DNA from: Garcia nutans
Lineage: Eukaryota; Streptophyta; Magnoliopsida; Malpighiales; Euphorbiaceae
Direction of reading: 5' to 3'
Assembly (NCBI GenBank): GCA_947685225.1
Contig: CANTUV010000010.1
Location: 2,728,001 to 2,792,000, forward strand
DNA length: 64,000 nt
Part shown: one piece after another, positions 26,111-39,141 of the stretch
Position numbering within the stretch: the first letter of the stretch is position 1
Layout of the letters: each line of letters starts with the position of its first letter
Position numbers and translations under genes: made by a program
Notes under the pieces: model-generated
The model's input: only the letters and a program-made list of their open reading frames with translations
Told to the model about the DNA's origin: nothing
Databases searched by the model: none

Positions 26111-27639
26111 AGTGAATTCTATATTTTTAATTTATTTGTGAATCAGTGTTCTTGAATTTATAATTATATTCAAACATTTTAGAATATTATATTTTATTAT
26201 ATTTGAAATATTAATTTTACTTGGACTCGTTTAAACAATATTATATTTTTACTATTTTTTCAATTAAGAAATAAGAAAAATTATAATATATTCAAGTCAG
26301 TAATAATTATTAATGATTAGAAAAAATTATAAGATGTAATATATTATTTTAAAATTTTTGAATAAAACTATAAATTTATGATATATTTTAATTTTTTTTA
26401 GTTTTTTTGGTCTTATAAATACATGAGATATATTTATGATATAAATTTATTTAGTAAGGATTCAATTATTGTTTTAAAACTTAATTTTGAGAAATTTAAA
26501 TTTAAAATATTTTAATTCTAAAAATAACTCTAATATCAACAAATCAATATTTATAGATCATTCAATTGTATTTATTTATTTAAGATAAATATAATAGGAA
26601 AAAAAGATTAAAAAATAAGATAAATAATCAATTAGAAAAATGTAATAAAGTCAATTCATTGCGGTTTCATCTTCAGCATGCATAATGGACCCTCTTTTGG
26701 ATCCACCGATTTTCATTATTTGATTAGCCTACAATATTATGTCACAAATTACATTTTATCTAAAACATTATTATTATTTATATAAATAAAAGGTATCCTG
26801 TCTTAATCATATCTCATTTAATACTTGAAAATAATTTCACATGAAAAAACCTGTAATTTTGTAGACTGGTTCCAATTATAATTAGGTCCAACCTAAACGT
26901 ACCTTATTATTAATCACCATTAATATATATATATATATATACATATATATTGAAAGAAATTAATTGAGAGACTATCAACTGCAGTTGTTGAAATAATTTA
27001 TGTTCTACGTCCCCTCTTGCCTTTCAAAAATAATGCAAATGCAATTAAGCTGTTGAATTGAATCATTAATTTAAATAAAATCAAACACTATATATTTTCT
27101 TTGTATTCAGTACATATATAACTATTTACCAGTAAAAATTTTAGCATAATATGAAAAGTTACTACAACAAATTTAATATACAAAAATAATATATTAAAAA
27201 TTCGCCCATATAGAAATGCTTTTTATTCTTTCTTTTTTCCCCCCTCTAAAGATAGGTATAGTGTTTCATAACATAATTTAACATTTAAAATTAAAATTTT
27301 AAACACTTAATTATTTAGTAATACTTATTTTTAAAAATTTAAAGCGAAATTAAAAATTATCTAAAATAATATATTAAAAACTTTAATTTAAAATTTACGC
27401 ATTAATACAAAAAAAATTAGATTTTTAAATATTTATAAAATTTAAAAATTAGATTATTTAAATTATTCAATGTTAAGATTAACCTTTTGAATTTTCAGTT
27501 TTAATCAAACACCACGGCATTCATTATATGCAATCAATTTTCAGATTATAGAATGCCATATATAAGTAATCAACCAATCAATTAGTGTGTACATACACAA
27601 TTTTACAGTTATTTCTATTTTCTCATCTCTCTGAAGTTC
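26111..27639. other. AT-rich intergenic DNA, no gene seen
   Basis: Contains an (AT)n/(ACAT) tract around 26925-26950 and otherwise simple AT-rich sequence. Nothing else can be supported. Confidence 0.55.
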
Positions 27640-28395
27640 GACCCTTGCGATGATTTTAGATTTAGGATTGCTGCTAGTGGAAAGGTCGACCACAACAAAT
27701 AACAATATTTACAGCAACTACAAGCTACTACAACAATCCTCAAGTAAAGTAGCAACACCAAATTAACCAAATAACAAGAAATAAATAAGAGAATGAAGAA
27801 AAATCACCCAAAATAGCTACTGTTCAAGCCAATGGATGAGCTCAGGTTGTTCAAATTCAATCTCTACCGTCAGATTAAAGAACAATAAATTCTAAACATG
27901 CTCACCAAATTTCAGCCAAATTCGACCACAAATGATCATCCGATCGTCGGAGAAAGACAAACTGATCGCTGTTGCAGAAATGCACGTGAACAGTTAACTT
28001 CAATCACCAAATGCCAAAAATTCAACCGTCGAAAATTGATCTCCACAATTAAAAATGAAGAACGATGAGTCCTCTAATTGTTGTCCAAATTTTAGCTTGA
28101 TTGGAGCACAGTTGACTGTCCGATCGCCGAAAAATCGAGACTGCTCTGTTGACTTCTTTTGCATAAAAAAAAACTCTTTCTTTTCTCTCTCTCTCTCTCT
28201 CTCTTTTCTCCTTTGGTGGCTGACACACTAACTCCTCTCACATGCAACCTTTGGTGGCTGACACACTAACTCCTCTCACATGCAATATAAGGTTATTATA
28301 AATGCTAAAATATTAATAGCCCATTGGGCCAAAAGAAAATGGACTCAAATATTAGATTTTTCACATAGGAGGGAACCCAAAAAACTTAATAATTC
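27640..28395 (-). mobile_element. 3' LTR region of a truncated Ty1/copia element
   Basis: On the minus strand this follows the copia RNase H end and a purine-rich run (gggtagggggagaatt) that fits a polypurine tract, so it should be the 3' LTR. It is more GC-rich than the flanks, with a CT microsatellite (about 28185-28203), a CACGTG G-box at 27983-27988 and a 38-bp tandem duplication. The outer border and target duplication could not be fixed, and no 5' LTR is present. Confidence 0.5.
28211..28286. repeat. 38-bp perfect-looking tandem duplication inside the copia LTR
   Basis: The unit starting ctttggtggctgacacacta occurs at 28211-28248 and 28249-28286, differing only at the last base. Confidence 0.85.
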
Positions 28396-28408
28396 TCCCC
28401 CTACCCAA

Positions 28409-29641
28409 CTATGTGAAGGAATTTGTCAAACCGGCAACTTTACAATATGTCTCAAACTTCTCTTTTGATAAAGCCTTTGTGCACATATCAGAACCATTAT
28501 CATCAGTATGTATCTTCTCAAGTTCAAGCTGCTTAGAATCCAAAATATCATGAATCCAATGATACCCCATATCTATGTGTTTGGATCTACCGTGAAAAGT
28601 AGGATTCTTACCGAGATGAATAGCACTCTGATTGTCACAAAATAAGATATATCTCTTCTGTATAAAGCCAAGCTCATTCACAAACTTCTTCATCTAAAGT
28701 AATTCTTTACATGCTCCAGTTGCTGTAATGAATTCGGCTTCTGTAGTAGACAATACAATGTATTTCTGCAACCTAGATTGCCATGCCACAGCTCTCCCTG
28801 CAAAAGTGATCAGATACCTAGAAGTAAACTTTCTTGAATCCGCATCCCCTGCCAAATCAAAATCTGTATAGCCACTTAGAATAGGCTTTTCAGTTCCAAA
28901 ATACAACTTCAAACTAGCAGTGCCACGGAGATATCTCAAAATCTACTTCACAGCATCCCAATGCTCTTTTCCTGGATTGGATAAAAATTTACTAACAGTA
29001 CTAATTGCATGATCTATGTCTGGCCCAGTGCAAACCATAGCATACATCCAGCTACCTACTGTAGATGCATAAAGAACTTTCTGCATATATTCTTTCTCTT
29101 GCTCACTAGAAGAAGATTATTTAACATTCAATTTGAAAGACATGTCAAGAGGGATACTGATAGGTTTAACTTTAGCCATATTAAATCGCAGCAATACTTT
29201 CTCAATATACTTTTCTTGAGATAGCCATAGTTTCTTGTATTCCCTATTAAGAATAATCCTCAAGCCAAGAATCTGCTTTGCTGGTCCTAAATCCTTCATT
29301 GCAAAGGGCTTGCTCAACTCTTTCTTCAAGCTATCAATTCTTGAAGAACTAGAACCCACAATGAGCATATCATCAACATATAGCAATAAGATGATAAAAT
29401 CACTATCAGAAAATCTCTGTACAAAAATACAATGATCAAAAATAGTCTTCTTGTAGCCTTGTTGAACCATAACTAACTCAAACTTCTTATACTATTGCCT
29501 AGGTGCTTGTTTCAGTCCATACAAACTCTTTTTCAGTTTGCAAACATAATTTTCTTTTCCTTTTACCACAAAATTTTCAAGTTGTTCCATGTAGATTTCC
29601 TCCTTTAAGTCACCATGAAGGAAGGTTGTTTTAACATTATA
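28409..29641 (-). pseudogene. Ty1/copia pol fragment: reverse transcriptase end and RNase H
   Basis: On the minus strand the frame runs from a reverse-transcriptase segment (KTTFLHGDLKEEIYMEQ, then KSLYGLKQAPR) through the catalytic LLLYVDDMLIVG box to the copia RNase H. The latter has SGYTDFDLAGD, STTEAEFITATGACKEL and LFCDNQSAIHLGKNP, then GRSKHIDMGYHWI. It lacks gag, protease, integrase and the front of the reverse transcriptase. The frame is kept throughout but is cut by at least four stops, where the family has Gln or Trp. All of these fit C-to-T (or G-to-A) changes. It is a dead, 5'-truncated element. Confidence 0.88.
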
Positions 29642-29717
29642 GCTCATTTTTTTACATATTCAAGTCTACTATTAATAAAGGAAAAATTACATTATAGCTC
29701 ATTTTTTTACATATTCA
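29634..29717. repeat. 29-bp direct repeat at the copia truncation point
   Basis: The word acattatagctcatttttt plus nine more bases occurs at 29634-29662 and again at 29689-29717. The first copy contains the last recognisable pol bases, so the repeat marks the place where the element was cut off. It probably formed during break repair. Confidence 0.7.
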
Positions 29718-30959
29718 TAATTTTTATATATTTTTAATATACTAAATATATGTTAAATGTATAGTGTATTATATGTACATTAGATGTATATTTTTGAAAG
29801 GAATATTTTTTAAATTGAAAAGTAGTATTTTTAAAAATAATTTTACTTTTTGAAGTATTTTTTTCTTAAGAAATCCCTATAAATACAATATCATTATATA
29901 ATAAGACTTGAATCTCGGACCTTTTAGTTCTAAACTTTAGTTTTGACTTTTTACCATTATACCAACAACTCATTAGCTTTATTTTTTTTCCTGTGATGTT
30001 GAAAACAATGAAAAGGATAATTATTCATTAATAAAATTTGAAAGTTCAATATATTGTATTTTTTTTAGGTTAAACAATTACGGATGAAGTTAATTTTTGA
30101 CAAAAAAAAATGATAAAAAATGCAATTACTGTAAAATGTTTGCGCATTATAATTTATTTTTACTGTTACAAACTTATAACAACTATTTTTGTTTGTTTTT
30201 GTCGCTAATTCTTTTATTATTGTAGCTAAATCATAAATAAATTCATAGAAGATCAGACTTTGACTTTGAATTTTTATATTATAAATTGTACTCTATCTAA
30301 TTAATTATTTGGTTAAATACCTGAAGACTAAATCAAATTTTGAATCAAGCAATTGAATAATGGCTTTTTTGGATTATAATTTTTTTTTATTAATTGTCAA
30401 TATAATATATATACAGCTTATCATTTAAAACTGTTGATTGCTTAACTTAAAACTTTTATTAATTAAAGTTAAAATAAACTTAGCTCAATACATATAAAGC
30501 ATTTATTTATTTATTTTTTAAATTTAAATAATAAAAATTCTATTAAATTGCATATTGAGGTGATTCTCCTCTCTTTTATACAACTATTCAAAAAAATAAA
30601 ATTCTACTAATTTTTTATTTTTAAATTAATATTTTATTATAAATAATTGAAAACGTTATTATATATAAAATCACTATTAATGAAGTTCAATATATTATAT
30701 ATACTGTATTTGAGTGAGGCATGCCAAAAATGTTAATGGATCAGTTAGTATATAAATGGACTCTTTAATTTTAACAACTAATTTATATAGTTGATTTTTT
30801 TAATTTATATTAAAAAAATTAATATGAAGAATTTTATATAATATGCATGAGATATGGTATCTCTACTTGAATGGTTTTGACATTGGGCCAGGAAGAATCA
30901 ATTTCAGACTTATTAATAATTCATTATCAACTTTTCCTAAAAAAATAAAGAAATCCGAA
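29718..30959. other. AT-rich intergenic DNA, no gene seen
   Basis: Simple AT-rich sequence without supported open frames. Confidence 0.55.
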
Positions 30960-32047
30960 ATAAAAAAGAAAGGAGAAATTTGGCCATGTTTCCAAAATTT
31001 GTTTTTGATAGGAAAGTTGTAAAGATTTTTATTATCGATTTTAAATGGGAAAAAAATACTTGTGGATCAAAAACTACCCAAAAAAAGACCAAAACCCCTA
31101 AAATTTCCAATCTATTGAGAGACCTACATGTATGTAAAAAAACCCCAAAACCTCGTAATACAAGCCAAATTGAAATAAACAGATAAAGGTTCCCCGGCAC
31201 TATTATCTACGCTAGTGCTAACAATTACTGCATTTTCAATCTATTACCAGAAGCAATAAACCAGATTTTAACAAAGCAAAAGCATCACTTCCAAAGTTTT
31301 CGACTGAAGGCTAAGATTGTGTCAGAAATAAGTTACTGCATTCAAAGCACAGAGCTGCGATTGAACTTCATTATCTTCATCGAAGGAGCAATTAAACTCA
31401 GTTAATTGTTGTTACTTGAGAAGCACCAAGTTTAACTTAAAAACAACCTTAAAATCCTGCCATCATGGAGCTGACAAAATTCAACTGACTGCAAGATGCT
31501 TCTCTTGACCACCAGAGCACAAGCAACTCCTCAAAAAGAAGAACCATCTGAATATCTTCCAAACTAATTGTTATAAATACAGCAGACATAGTCGTATAGA
31601 AGAACATGTGAATAGCCATATCAGAATAGTAGAACACAAGCCATCATGAATTGCGTCAGAAACACAGCAATAACACTATATTACTCATAGCCGCTTTGGT
31701 CAATCAGTTTGGAAACCCATCCCTCCATGAACCAGCTACCCAAAAAATTCACTTATATTATCAAAGAGGGACTCCAAGAATTACAGCCAAGCCACAAAAT
31801 CTACATTCCTTGAAACCCCAGATTTAGCTAAAGCATCAGCAATAGAATTAGCTTCCCTATATCCATGAAAAAAGGTAACTTCTTTTAGCTTAGAGAGAGA
31901 ATTCCTTAACTCAGATTTAACATTCCAAAATTTCCAAGGAATATCTCTGGCTTCTCCTCTAACCCATCCCACTGCAATTTTAGAATCAGATTCTATTATG
32001 AGATTTGACGTAATAAGTCGGTCATTGTGAACTGAAAGATACTCCAA
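30960..32047 (-). mobile_element. LINE fragment: RNase H (RVT_3) end with 3' tail
   Basis: An 88-residue minus-strand frame (32047-31781) contains LIIESDSKIAVGWV, then PWKFWNVKSEL, then VTFFHGYREANSIADALAKSG. This is the C-terminal half of a plant LINE-type RNase H domain with the Asp of ESDS and the Asp of IADALAKSG. Downstream on that strand (31780 to about 30960) is a non-coding tail of intermediate base composition that fits a LINE 3' region. No poly(A) tract marks its end, so that border is approximate. It belongs to a different LINE lineage from the fragment at 22.3 kb, judging by sequence. Confidence 0.7.
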
Positions 32048-35000
32048 AATTTATATTAAAACAATTTAATATGAAGAATTTAATAATAATACTAATCTCA
32101 TAAAAAATAAATTTATTTTTCATATTCAATGTCACGTATACAGATATATATGGAATGATGAAATATGTAGTAAAATAAATTATAATTATGAAGCTAAAGA
32201 AAATGTGGAATGAGGGTATTATACATGACAGAGCCAAAAGCACTGAATGTTGTTGATGAAATAATTGGATTGGTCACAAAAATTTATACAGTCAATGAGT
32301 AAGAAATAACATCATTACACGTTAATCCACTAGTGGAGTCGAGGCCAACCATGCATATATATATATATATATATAATATTTTATATATATATGAAAGTGA
32401 CATATAGAATCTCAAACACTCACACTACATATATTTATATATGCATGAACCTAATTGATGCTTTTAGTTAATTGATTGATTGTTTGCTTTGTAAATTACT
32501 GTAAAATGTGCCTTATTGTCTAACTTTTGCTTCTTCTTTTTTAATTGGATTATAATTATATGGCAATAAAATGACAAGAACAAGCATTACAGTTTTTAAA
32601 ACTCAAAAGGGATAAGTTCCTATTGGCGCAAATGCCGTTTTCACTTGTTAACAAAAGAGCTTAATTTACCTGTCAATAGCCTTTAATTTAGCTTACTTTG
32701 TCGTATTTCTCAATTATAATATAATAATATTAAAAAAATAATAAGTTTTAACTTTAATCAAAGTCTAATTTAAAAGAAAATTCAAACATTCAACATAAAA
32801 CTCGGAATGAAGTATTTTTATATGGGATATATTTATCCAAAGTTGCCATATTATTTTTGTGTATATTTTTTTTGAATTGAATCAAGATGTCGATTTATTT
32901 TATATAGATTTGGTTAAATAGTTAATTGAATTGTATTATTACAAAATTTTGGTAAATTAAAATTTCACTAAAAAAATCTTTAATAATAATTTATTTCATA
33001 GCAAAAAATTTGTTGCTAGTATTCATTAAAAATATTTAATATAAAAATCTGCACATTTTTACACATCTTCACACATAAGAATATCACAATATATATTTTT
33101 TCCCTAGACAATTTGAATATCACTAAGTTCAACTTCAATACATCACATTTATATTTATTTAATTATCTACAATAAGGATTCTATTGCTCTAAAAAGATTG
33201 GTAATCAATAAATAGAATAAAATTGTGTAATTTCTAGAAAATAAACTGTACATTAAATTTGGACAAAAAACTGTACGTTAAATAAAAAAAAAGACAATTT
33301 TCCTGAAAAAGACTTGTTAGCACTTTTTTTTCAGGAAGTTATTTGCTAGAACATAATATACATTTGAACTAAAGAAGGGCATAAATTTAAAGTGGTAATT
33401 AAACTGCATTTAGAGAAAAAAAAAGCTCCTTTATATATATTAAAATTTTAAATTTTTTGTTAAAAAAATTTACATTTTTAGTAAAAATTTAATTTGATCT
33501 AAATCAAACTCAATATAATTTTTAACTACTTAAATTAATATAAAATTATTAATTTTACATTAATTTAATTAAAAATTTACCAAATAAAAAATATAAATTT
33601 AATCTTATAAATTATTCAACAATCACTCAAAGCAACAGATGTAGGTTCCTACATATGTGCTTAATTATATAAAAATAGAAATGATGATCAGAGGCACCAA
33701 CTAATAATGAATAGTTAAGTTTGAAATATAATTATATTTATATTTGTACTAGTTTTGAGGCTCTACAAAGCCTAAAATTGTGTAATATAATTGTGGTGGT
33801 GATTGGAATTCAATGATTTTGTCACACTTTATCATTGACTTAACTTTACGCCTCGACTGTGAATTAAATGGACCAATCTTGTTGTCTTCATACCTAACTT
33901 GATGAAAAGATATAAGAAAAAAAAATCTTTAAAAAGAAACAAATGTTTAATCCATTAACCAATCAAATAATTAAAATGAGTATAATTTTTATCTAGACCA
34001 GATATATATGTATCTAAATAATAAAAAATCATTCAAAAAAATAATTCAAGAGAAAATAAATAATTTTATCATGTATTCGGTGTAGATAAGTCTTTCTCTT
34101 AAAGTGATAGTCAATTTTTTCTTATCTATTAAAATTTATTATTACATATATATCTTCTTTTTTAATACAAAATAAATTTTTATTAATAAATTAAAAATTA
34201 CATCTATAAAATATAAATAAAATTATATACTTTTAAAATACATAAGATATATATAATCAATGAAGTTATTTAATTTCTCTTAACTTTTTTAATGCGAATA
34301 GTTGATAATATTAATATGCCGTAGATAATCTAGCTTTCAGTGTGATATTTATTTTATATATCATCTATAAAAAGAACATCTCTATTTAAGAATAAAAAAT
34401 AACTTCCATTAGAAAATAATAAATCTCACTTTGAAGAGCATACATAGCTTTCAAATAAGAAATTATAAAATTTTATAATAAAAATTTAAATTACACTCAA
34501 TATCACTATGTATATATCTTAAATACTGTATATTTTTGTATATATTAAAATACTGTATATTAGATATAAAACTTCAAATTAAAATTATAGCAGATAAGTT
34601 TTATTAATTATTATTACTTTTGAGTATTTCAACTTTAATCTTATTTAATATTAAGAAAAAAGATATCATATATTAATTGTTTGTGGCACTCCTTTATTAG
34701 AGATTTTTGGTCACCAGAGGTAGGACTCACTCAGGCTTAGGTGAGATTTATATTTGTATTTATATATTTTGATAGAGAGATATGAATGTGACATTAAGAT
34801 GAGCTTGAAAGCAGCTTTTGAGATAAATAAATAAATAAATAAAAGACTTATTCTAAAGTAGATATATAAAGTTGGTTTTCACTGGAATATGTCAGTCTAT
34901 AGTTTTATTTCAGTTCAAATTTGCAAATCACAAGTGCTTTAAAATCCCCCCATTAACTTCAATAATGTGTGTGTGTGTGTGTATAGCCAAGTTCTTAATT

Positions 35001-35589
35001 ATGGGATCATATTTTCTTATTTATTTTTAATTTTTCACTTTAAATTATATATATATAATTTCTTTTCAATATTCTTATACTATAATATAAATAGAAATGC
35101 TTACATCATATACATATATTACTTATCATAGTACAACTATATAACTATGATTTACATAATTATTAAAACAATAATAAAAGCATATCATACTTATTCTCTC
35201 TAATGGTGAGAAATGTATGACAGAATAAGAATTTCACCTATAATCAATTCTCATATATATATATATATATATATGTATATAATAAATAATGAAATCGCAT
35301 TGCCATTAATCAAGTATATATATATATATTGCATTAAAAATAAAATTTTAATAACAATGATAAGATTCGAATATGACTTGTACTGTTAGGCAAAGTTTTG
35401 CAAGATATCTTTCCTTTTTAATTCATAGTCTTGTTGTCAGCTTCGAAGTTTCAAAAATCCAACTCATCCATGTCCGATCCCTCACTTTGTCCTAATTGTT
35501 GAAATATAGCAAAAAGTGTAAAACACCATTGAATCAAAGGGACAGAAAGAGTTTGACACTATTGAATTTGAACCTCTTCCAGCTTTTAT
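32048..35589. other. intergenic DNA 3' of the phosphorylase pseudogene, no gene seen
   Basis: AT-rich, with microsatellites: (AT)n around 32346-32395 and 35253-35274, and (GT)n around 34968-34981. The last few hundred bases before 35589 (about 35380-35589) are less AT-rich and probably include the old 3' UTR of the phosphorylase gene. Confidence 0.5.
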
Positions 35590-37384
35590 TCAAGGTAATT
35601 GAAGAGGATCAATCCTCCATATCTCTTGCATATTCATGAATTGTTCTGTCACTGCTGAACTTGTATGACCCGGCTGTATGCAAGATCGACATTCTAGTCC
35701 ATTTCTGCTCCAATATCAATTAACACATTAATAGCTTCAGATGAAAAAACTAATGGGTTTCATTATTATTATGAAGCCCAAACTTGCATATGAAAATATA
35801 TGGATTTATGTGTTAAAATGTAATAATTACTCACTTTCTGGTCTCTGTATGCCTCATCAACCTTCTCTTGGCATTCCAGGTAACTAGGGAAGTCTTTCCC
35901 TACAAGGAAATAATCAGCTCTGCCATGACCTTCATTGCCTTCCAAAGATCCCATAAGTTCTTCATAGTTGTAGGGGCCAAAAACACCACTTCTTACAAAT
36001 GTTTTCACTTCTTCAAATCGTGGGTCAGGTTTAAACTACAAATGATTGAGATGGGTTTGTTTAAATAATTTGTCTCTGAAATTTTTGTTGTTGGATGAAT
36101 GGTTTGAAGAGTTAATTTATTACCTTTCCATTTGCTCTTTCCTTCCTGAGCCCTGCAATTTCATGAGCCTTTCACCAAAGAGGAAGAAGTTATCTTCACC
36201 AACCTCTTCTCTTATTTCAACATTTGTACCATCTAATGTTCCAGTAAGTAGACATCCATTCATGGCAAACTTCATATTGCTGGTTCCACTTGCCTCCATT
36301 CCGGCCGTACTATGCAATTTTAAACAGGAAAATTATATTTGTGCTTATCACCTTGAGGAATATATTCAAGGAAAGCAATTAAGAAAAGCGGTTTGGGAAT
36401 GTTATTTACTGGATTTGTACTAGTTTTTATGATTAAAATATGTGAAATTGGCCTTAAAGACAAATTTATGACATCTAATCAAAACTTTTCACACAATGTT
36501 TTACTCAAAACCAGCTCAATAGCAACATCAAATAGGCTACTGCAAATCCAATAACCTGATATGCTGGGAAAGCTCGCTGCCAGGAATTAGTATTTCTGCA
36601 GCACTCACATTGTAATCAGGAACAAACACAACCTAAAACAAGATATAGATTAAGTGTTTGTTTGTGATCTAATATATATTGTTAGATATTAGTGAACATT
36701 AATAAGCATATATGTATGTGTATATTTATATAAAGTATACCTTCAAAAGATCACCTATCTCTGTATCATAGTTAACACTAGCTCCCACATCTGTGATAAA
36801 TTTCACAATCCTCTTAGCTTGAACATATGTAGCAAATGCTTTGCCTCCAAATATACAAACCCGGGGAACAAATCTTGCTTTTCTTTCCTCAGAAGTCATT
36901 TCTTTCATCTTTTTATATCTGTAAACAATTCCCAAGATATTCAACAACTGCCTCTTGTATTCGTGGATGCGCTTTACCTGAGAATTAGATTAAGGACATG
37001 AAGATGGTGGACAAAAGTCTAATCGTTTGCTAGATATTAGAAAACTTATCTAACATAATAACTGACTCATAGGCAGAGTACATCAAACATTGCATCTGGA
37101 CTGACAATATACCCAGTTTTTTCTTTAAGGAAGGCTGCAACCTTCATTTTGTTTCTTCTTTTTGCTTCTCTCCATTCAGATTGGAGATCTTCATTATCTG
37201 CAAACTGTGATGAAACACATATTTGTCTGTTGGAATCTTCACAGTGGAAACTCGAAACATTATAAAGATATGTAATTTATAAAGTAACAATTTATCAAGA
37301 ACTTACATTTCTAAGTTTTTCCAGTTTCTCAGTGTTTAGAACCCAATCTTCAGTTCCAGTCCATTTAGTTATAATTTTACTGAG
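35590..37384 (-). pseudogene. PHS1: phosphorylase pseudogene, 3' part (end of exon 9 to exon 15)
   Basis: Exon 9 resumes at the Athila border with KIITKWTGTEDWVLNTEKL. Exon 11 carries VKRIHEYKRQLLNILG. Exon 13 carries the pyridoxal-phosphate lysine region EASGTSNMKFAMNG. Exon 15 ends in DIWRIDPLQLP and a TGA at 35592-35590. Exon 13 is 186 nt where phase requires 187: one G is missing after NFFLFG, shifting the frame. After exon 10 the usual Val-Gln codons and donor are replaced. The only usable GT there would drop two residues. Exons 11, 12, 14 and 15 look clean. The old copy of the Athila target site (ctgag) is at 37380-37384. Confidence 0.9.
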
Positions 37385-39025
37385 TGATAAGTGCTTATTC
37401 ATTTTATATTTTCTATCAGATTATATATGTAATTTACTTGAATTTATCTATTCTAAGCTTATCTATGTGTTTTTATTTCATTATTCTTGAATTAAGCTTA
37501 ATTTAAATTAATTTCTTGTAATTGTGTATAAACTGAAATTTTTGGCAGAATTGAACCTTTAGAGCTTCAAGAGCAATTTTGGTGGTTGTAAAGCACAAAT
37601 TTGAAGAAGTGGTATTAATAAAGTTGATAGGGAACATCTCAAAATTTCTAAAGAGATCTGATTTATCAAATTCCGAGTTCGTTTGAGCCTTCAACTTTAA
37701 AGTCGAATTGGGCTAAAATTTTAGAAGCAGAAGTCCAGCCTGAGCTATTGGGAGTAATTGGGCCATAACTGGAGTTTCTAAAGTCCGAATGAGGTGAATC
37801 AAAAATCTAATATTATCTAATCTTTTGGGGCTACAACTTTACTGAAGGAGTCAATTGGTGATAAGGGATATATCTGATAGAAAATCAGGTTAAATATTTG
37901 AATTCGAATTTTAGAACAAAAGCTGTGTATGAGTACGAGTCTAGTTTTAACATTTTGAGAAGAGACAACTAATGTGATGTAAACAGTAAATGACAGAGGA
38001 TCTAGAGGCAATTTTGTTCTACACTTATTCATCTTTTCGAGGGGAGATTAGTTTTTCATCATTTGGGGATCAAAGGAAGAAGAAAATTGGGCTTGAGGAC
38101 AACTTCATCATCTGTACAAGAATATTCATCAATCTAGTTTGAACTTTCTATTTTAGTTTATGTTTTATTTTATGTCTTTATTTTGTTATTAATTTGAATT
38201 TTGAGATTATGAATATCATGTTTATTTTCTTAATTTTTATGCTCTTTATGTTTAATTTAGCCATGAGCAACTAATCCCATAAGTGAGATTAGATAGATTT
38301 AGGATTATGGATAATGGGTGCTAAATGATTTGATTACTATTTTATTTCCTGAAATTTAAATTTTATTGATTTTGATCTTAATGCTTATAATTGATTAGCC
38401 ACCAATTGCATGCTTAATTGAAATCATATGTTGAGTGAAAGCCAGATACAGTTTTAGATTAAGAAATCTACGACTTAAGAAAAATTTTGTTTAGAGATAA
38501 AAGAATAATCTTAAGACCAATTAGTTCATTTGAGCTTGATAGGTTGACTTAATTTATTGTTCATGAAAATATAATTAATAAATTGCTTCAATCAATAATT
38601 TTCTTGCTTGAAAAAGATGAAGATTAAAATTTAAGAATTTGATAACTTTGATTCAGGAAAAATTTGAATTAGTTTGAAATATTATTTTTACCCATTCGAT
38701 GTAATTCTAATGAAACTTAATCCTACTTTTATCTCAATTGTTTGAATTTAGAAATTTAAATTTAAATTTAAATTTTAAGTTTGAATTAATAGAACAATAT
38801 CTTAGCGTAATTTCATTTGAATTCGAATTTGATTTTTGAGTTTTTAATTAATGTTTCATTATTTAAAATTTACAAGATAAAATTAATTTATTGATTTTCA
38901 GATAACAATTATTTTAAACTTTAGTTAGTTAAGTTACTCCTTCCCTGTGGGAATGATACTTTACTCACTACTCTATTACTTGATTACGACGTGTGCACTT
39001 GCAGTAGCTAGGCTAGGTCTTAACA
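37385..39025 (+). repeat. 5' LTR of the Athila element (1641 bp)
   Basis: Starts TGATAAGTGCTTATT and ends CTTAACA. It matches 50481-52116 along its whole length with frequent base changes. The end was set by the CA just before the primer-binding site. Confidence 0.88.
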
Positions 39026-39031
39026 AGTTTT

Positions 39032-39048
39032 TGACACCGTTGCCGGGA
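39032..39048 (+). other. primer-binding site, tRNA-Asp type
   Basis: The sequence TGACACCGTTGCCGGGA lies six bases after the LTR. It differs by two G-to-A changes from TGGCGCCGTTGCCGGGA, the complement of the plant tRNA-Asp 3' end used by Athila elements. Confidence 0.8.
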
Positions 39049-39141
39049 AGAGAAAAATTAATTTAATAATAGTAAGTTCAAAAAAACTATTAATTTGATA
39101 TTTATTTTAATTATTTTTATTTATTTTTTTGCAGAAATTAT

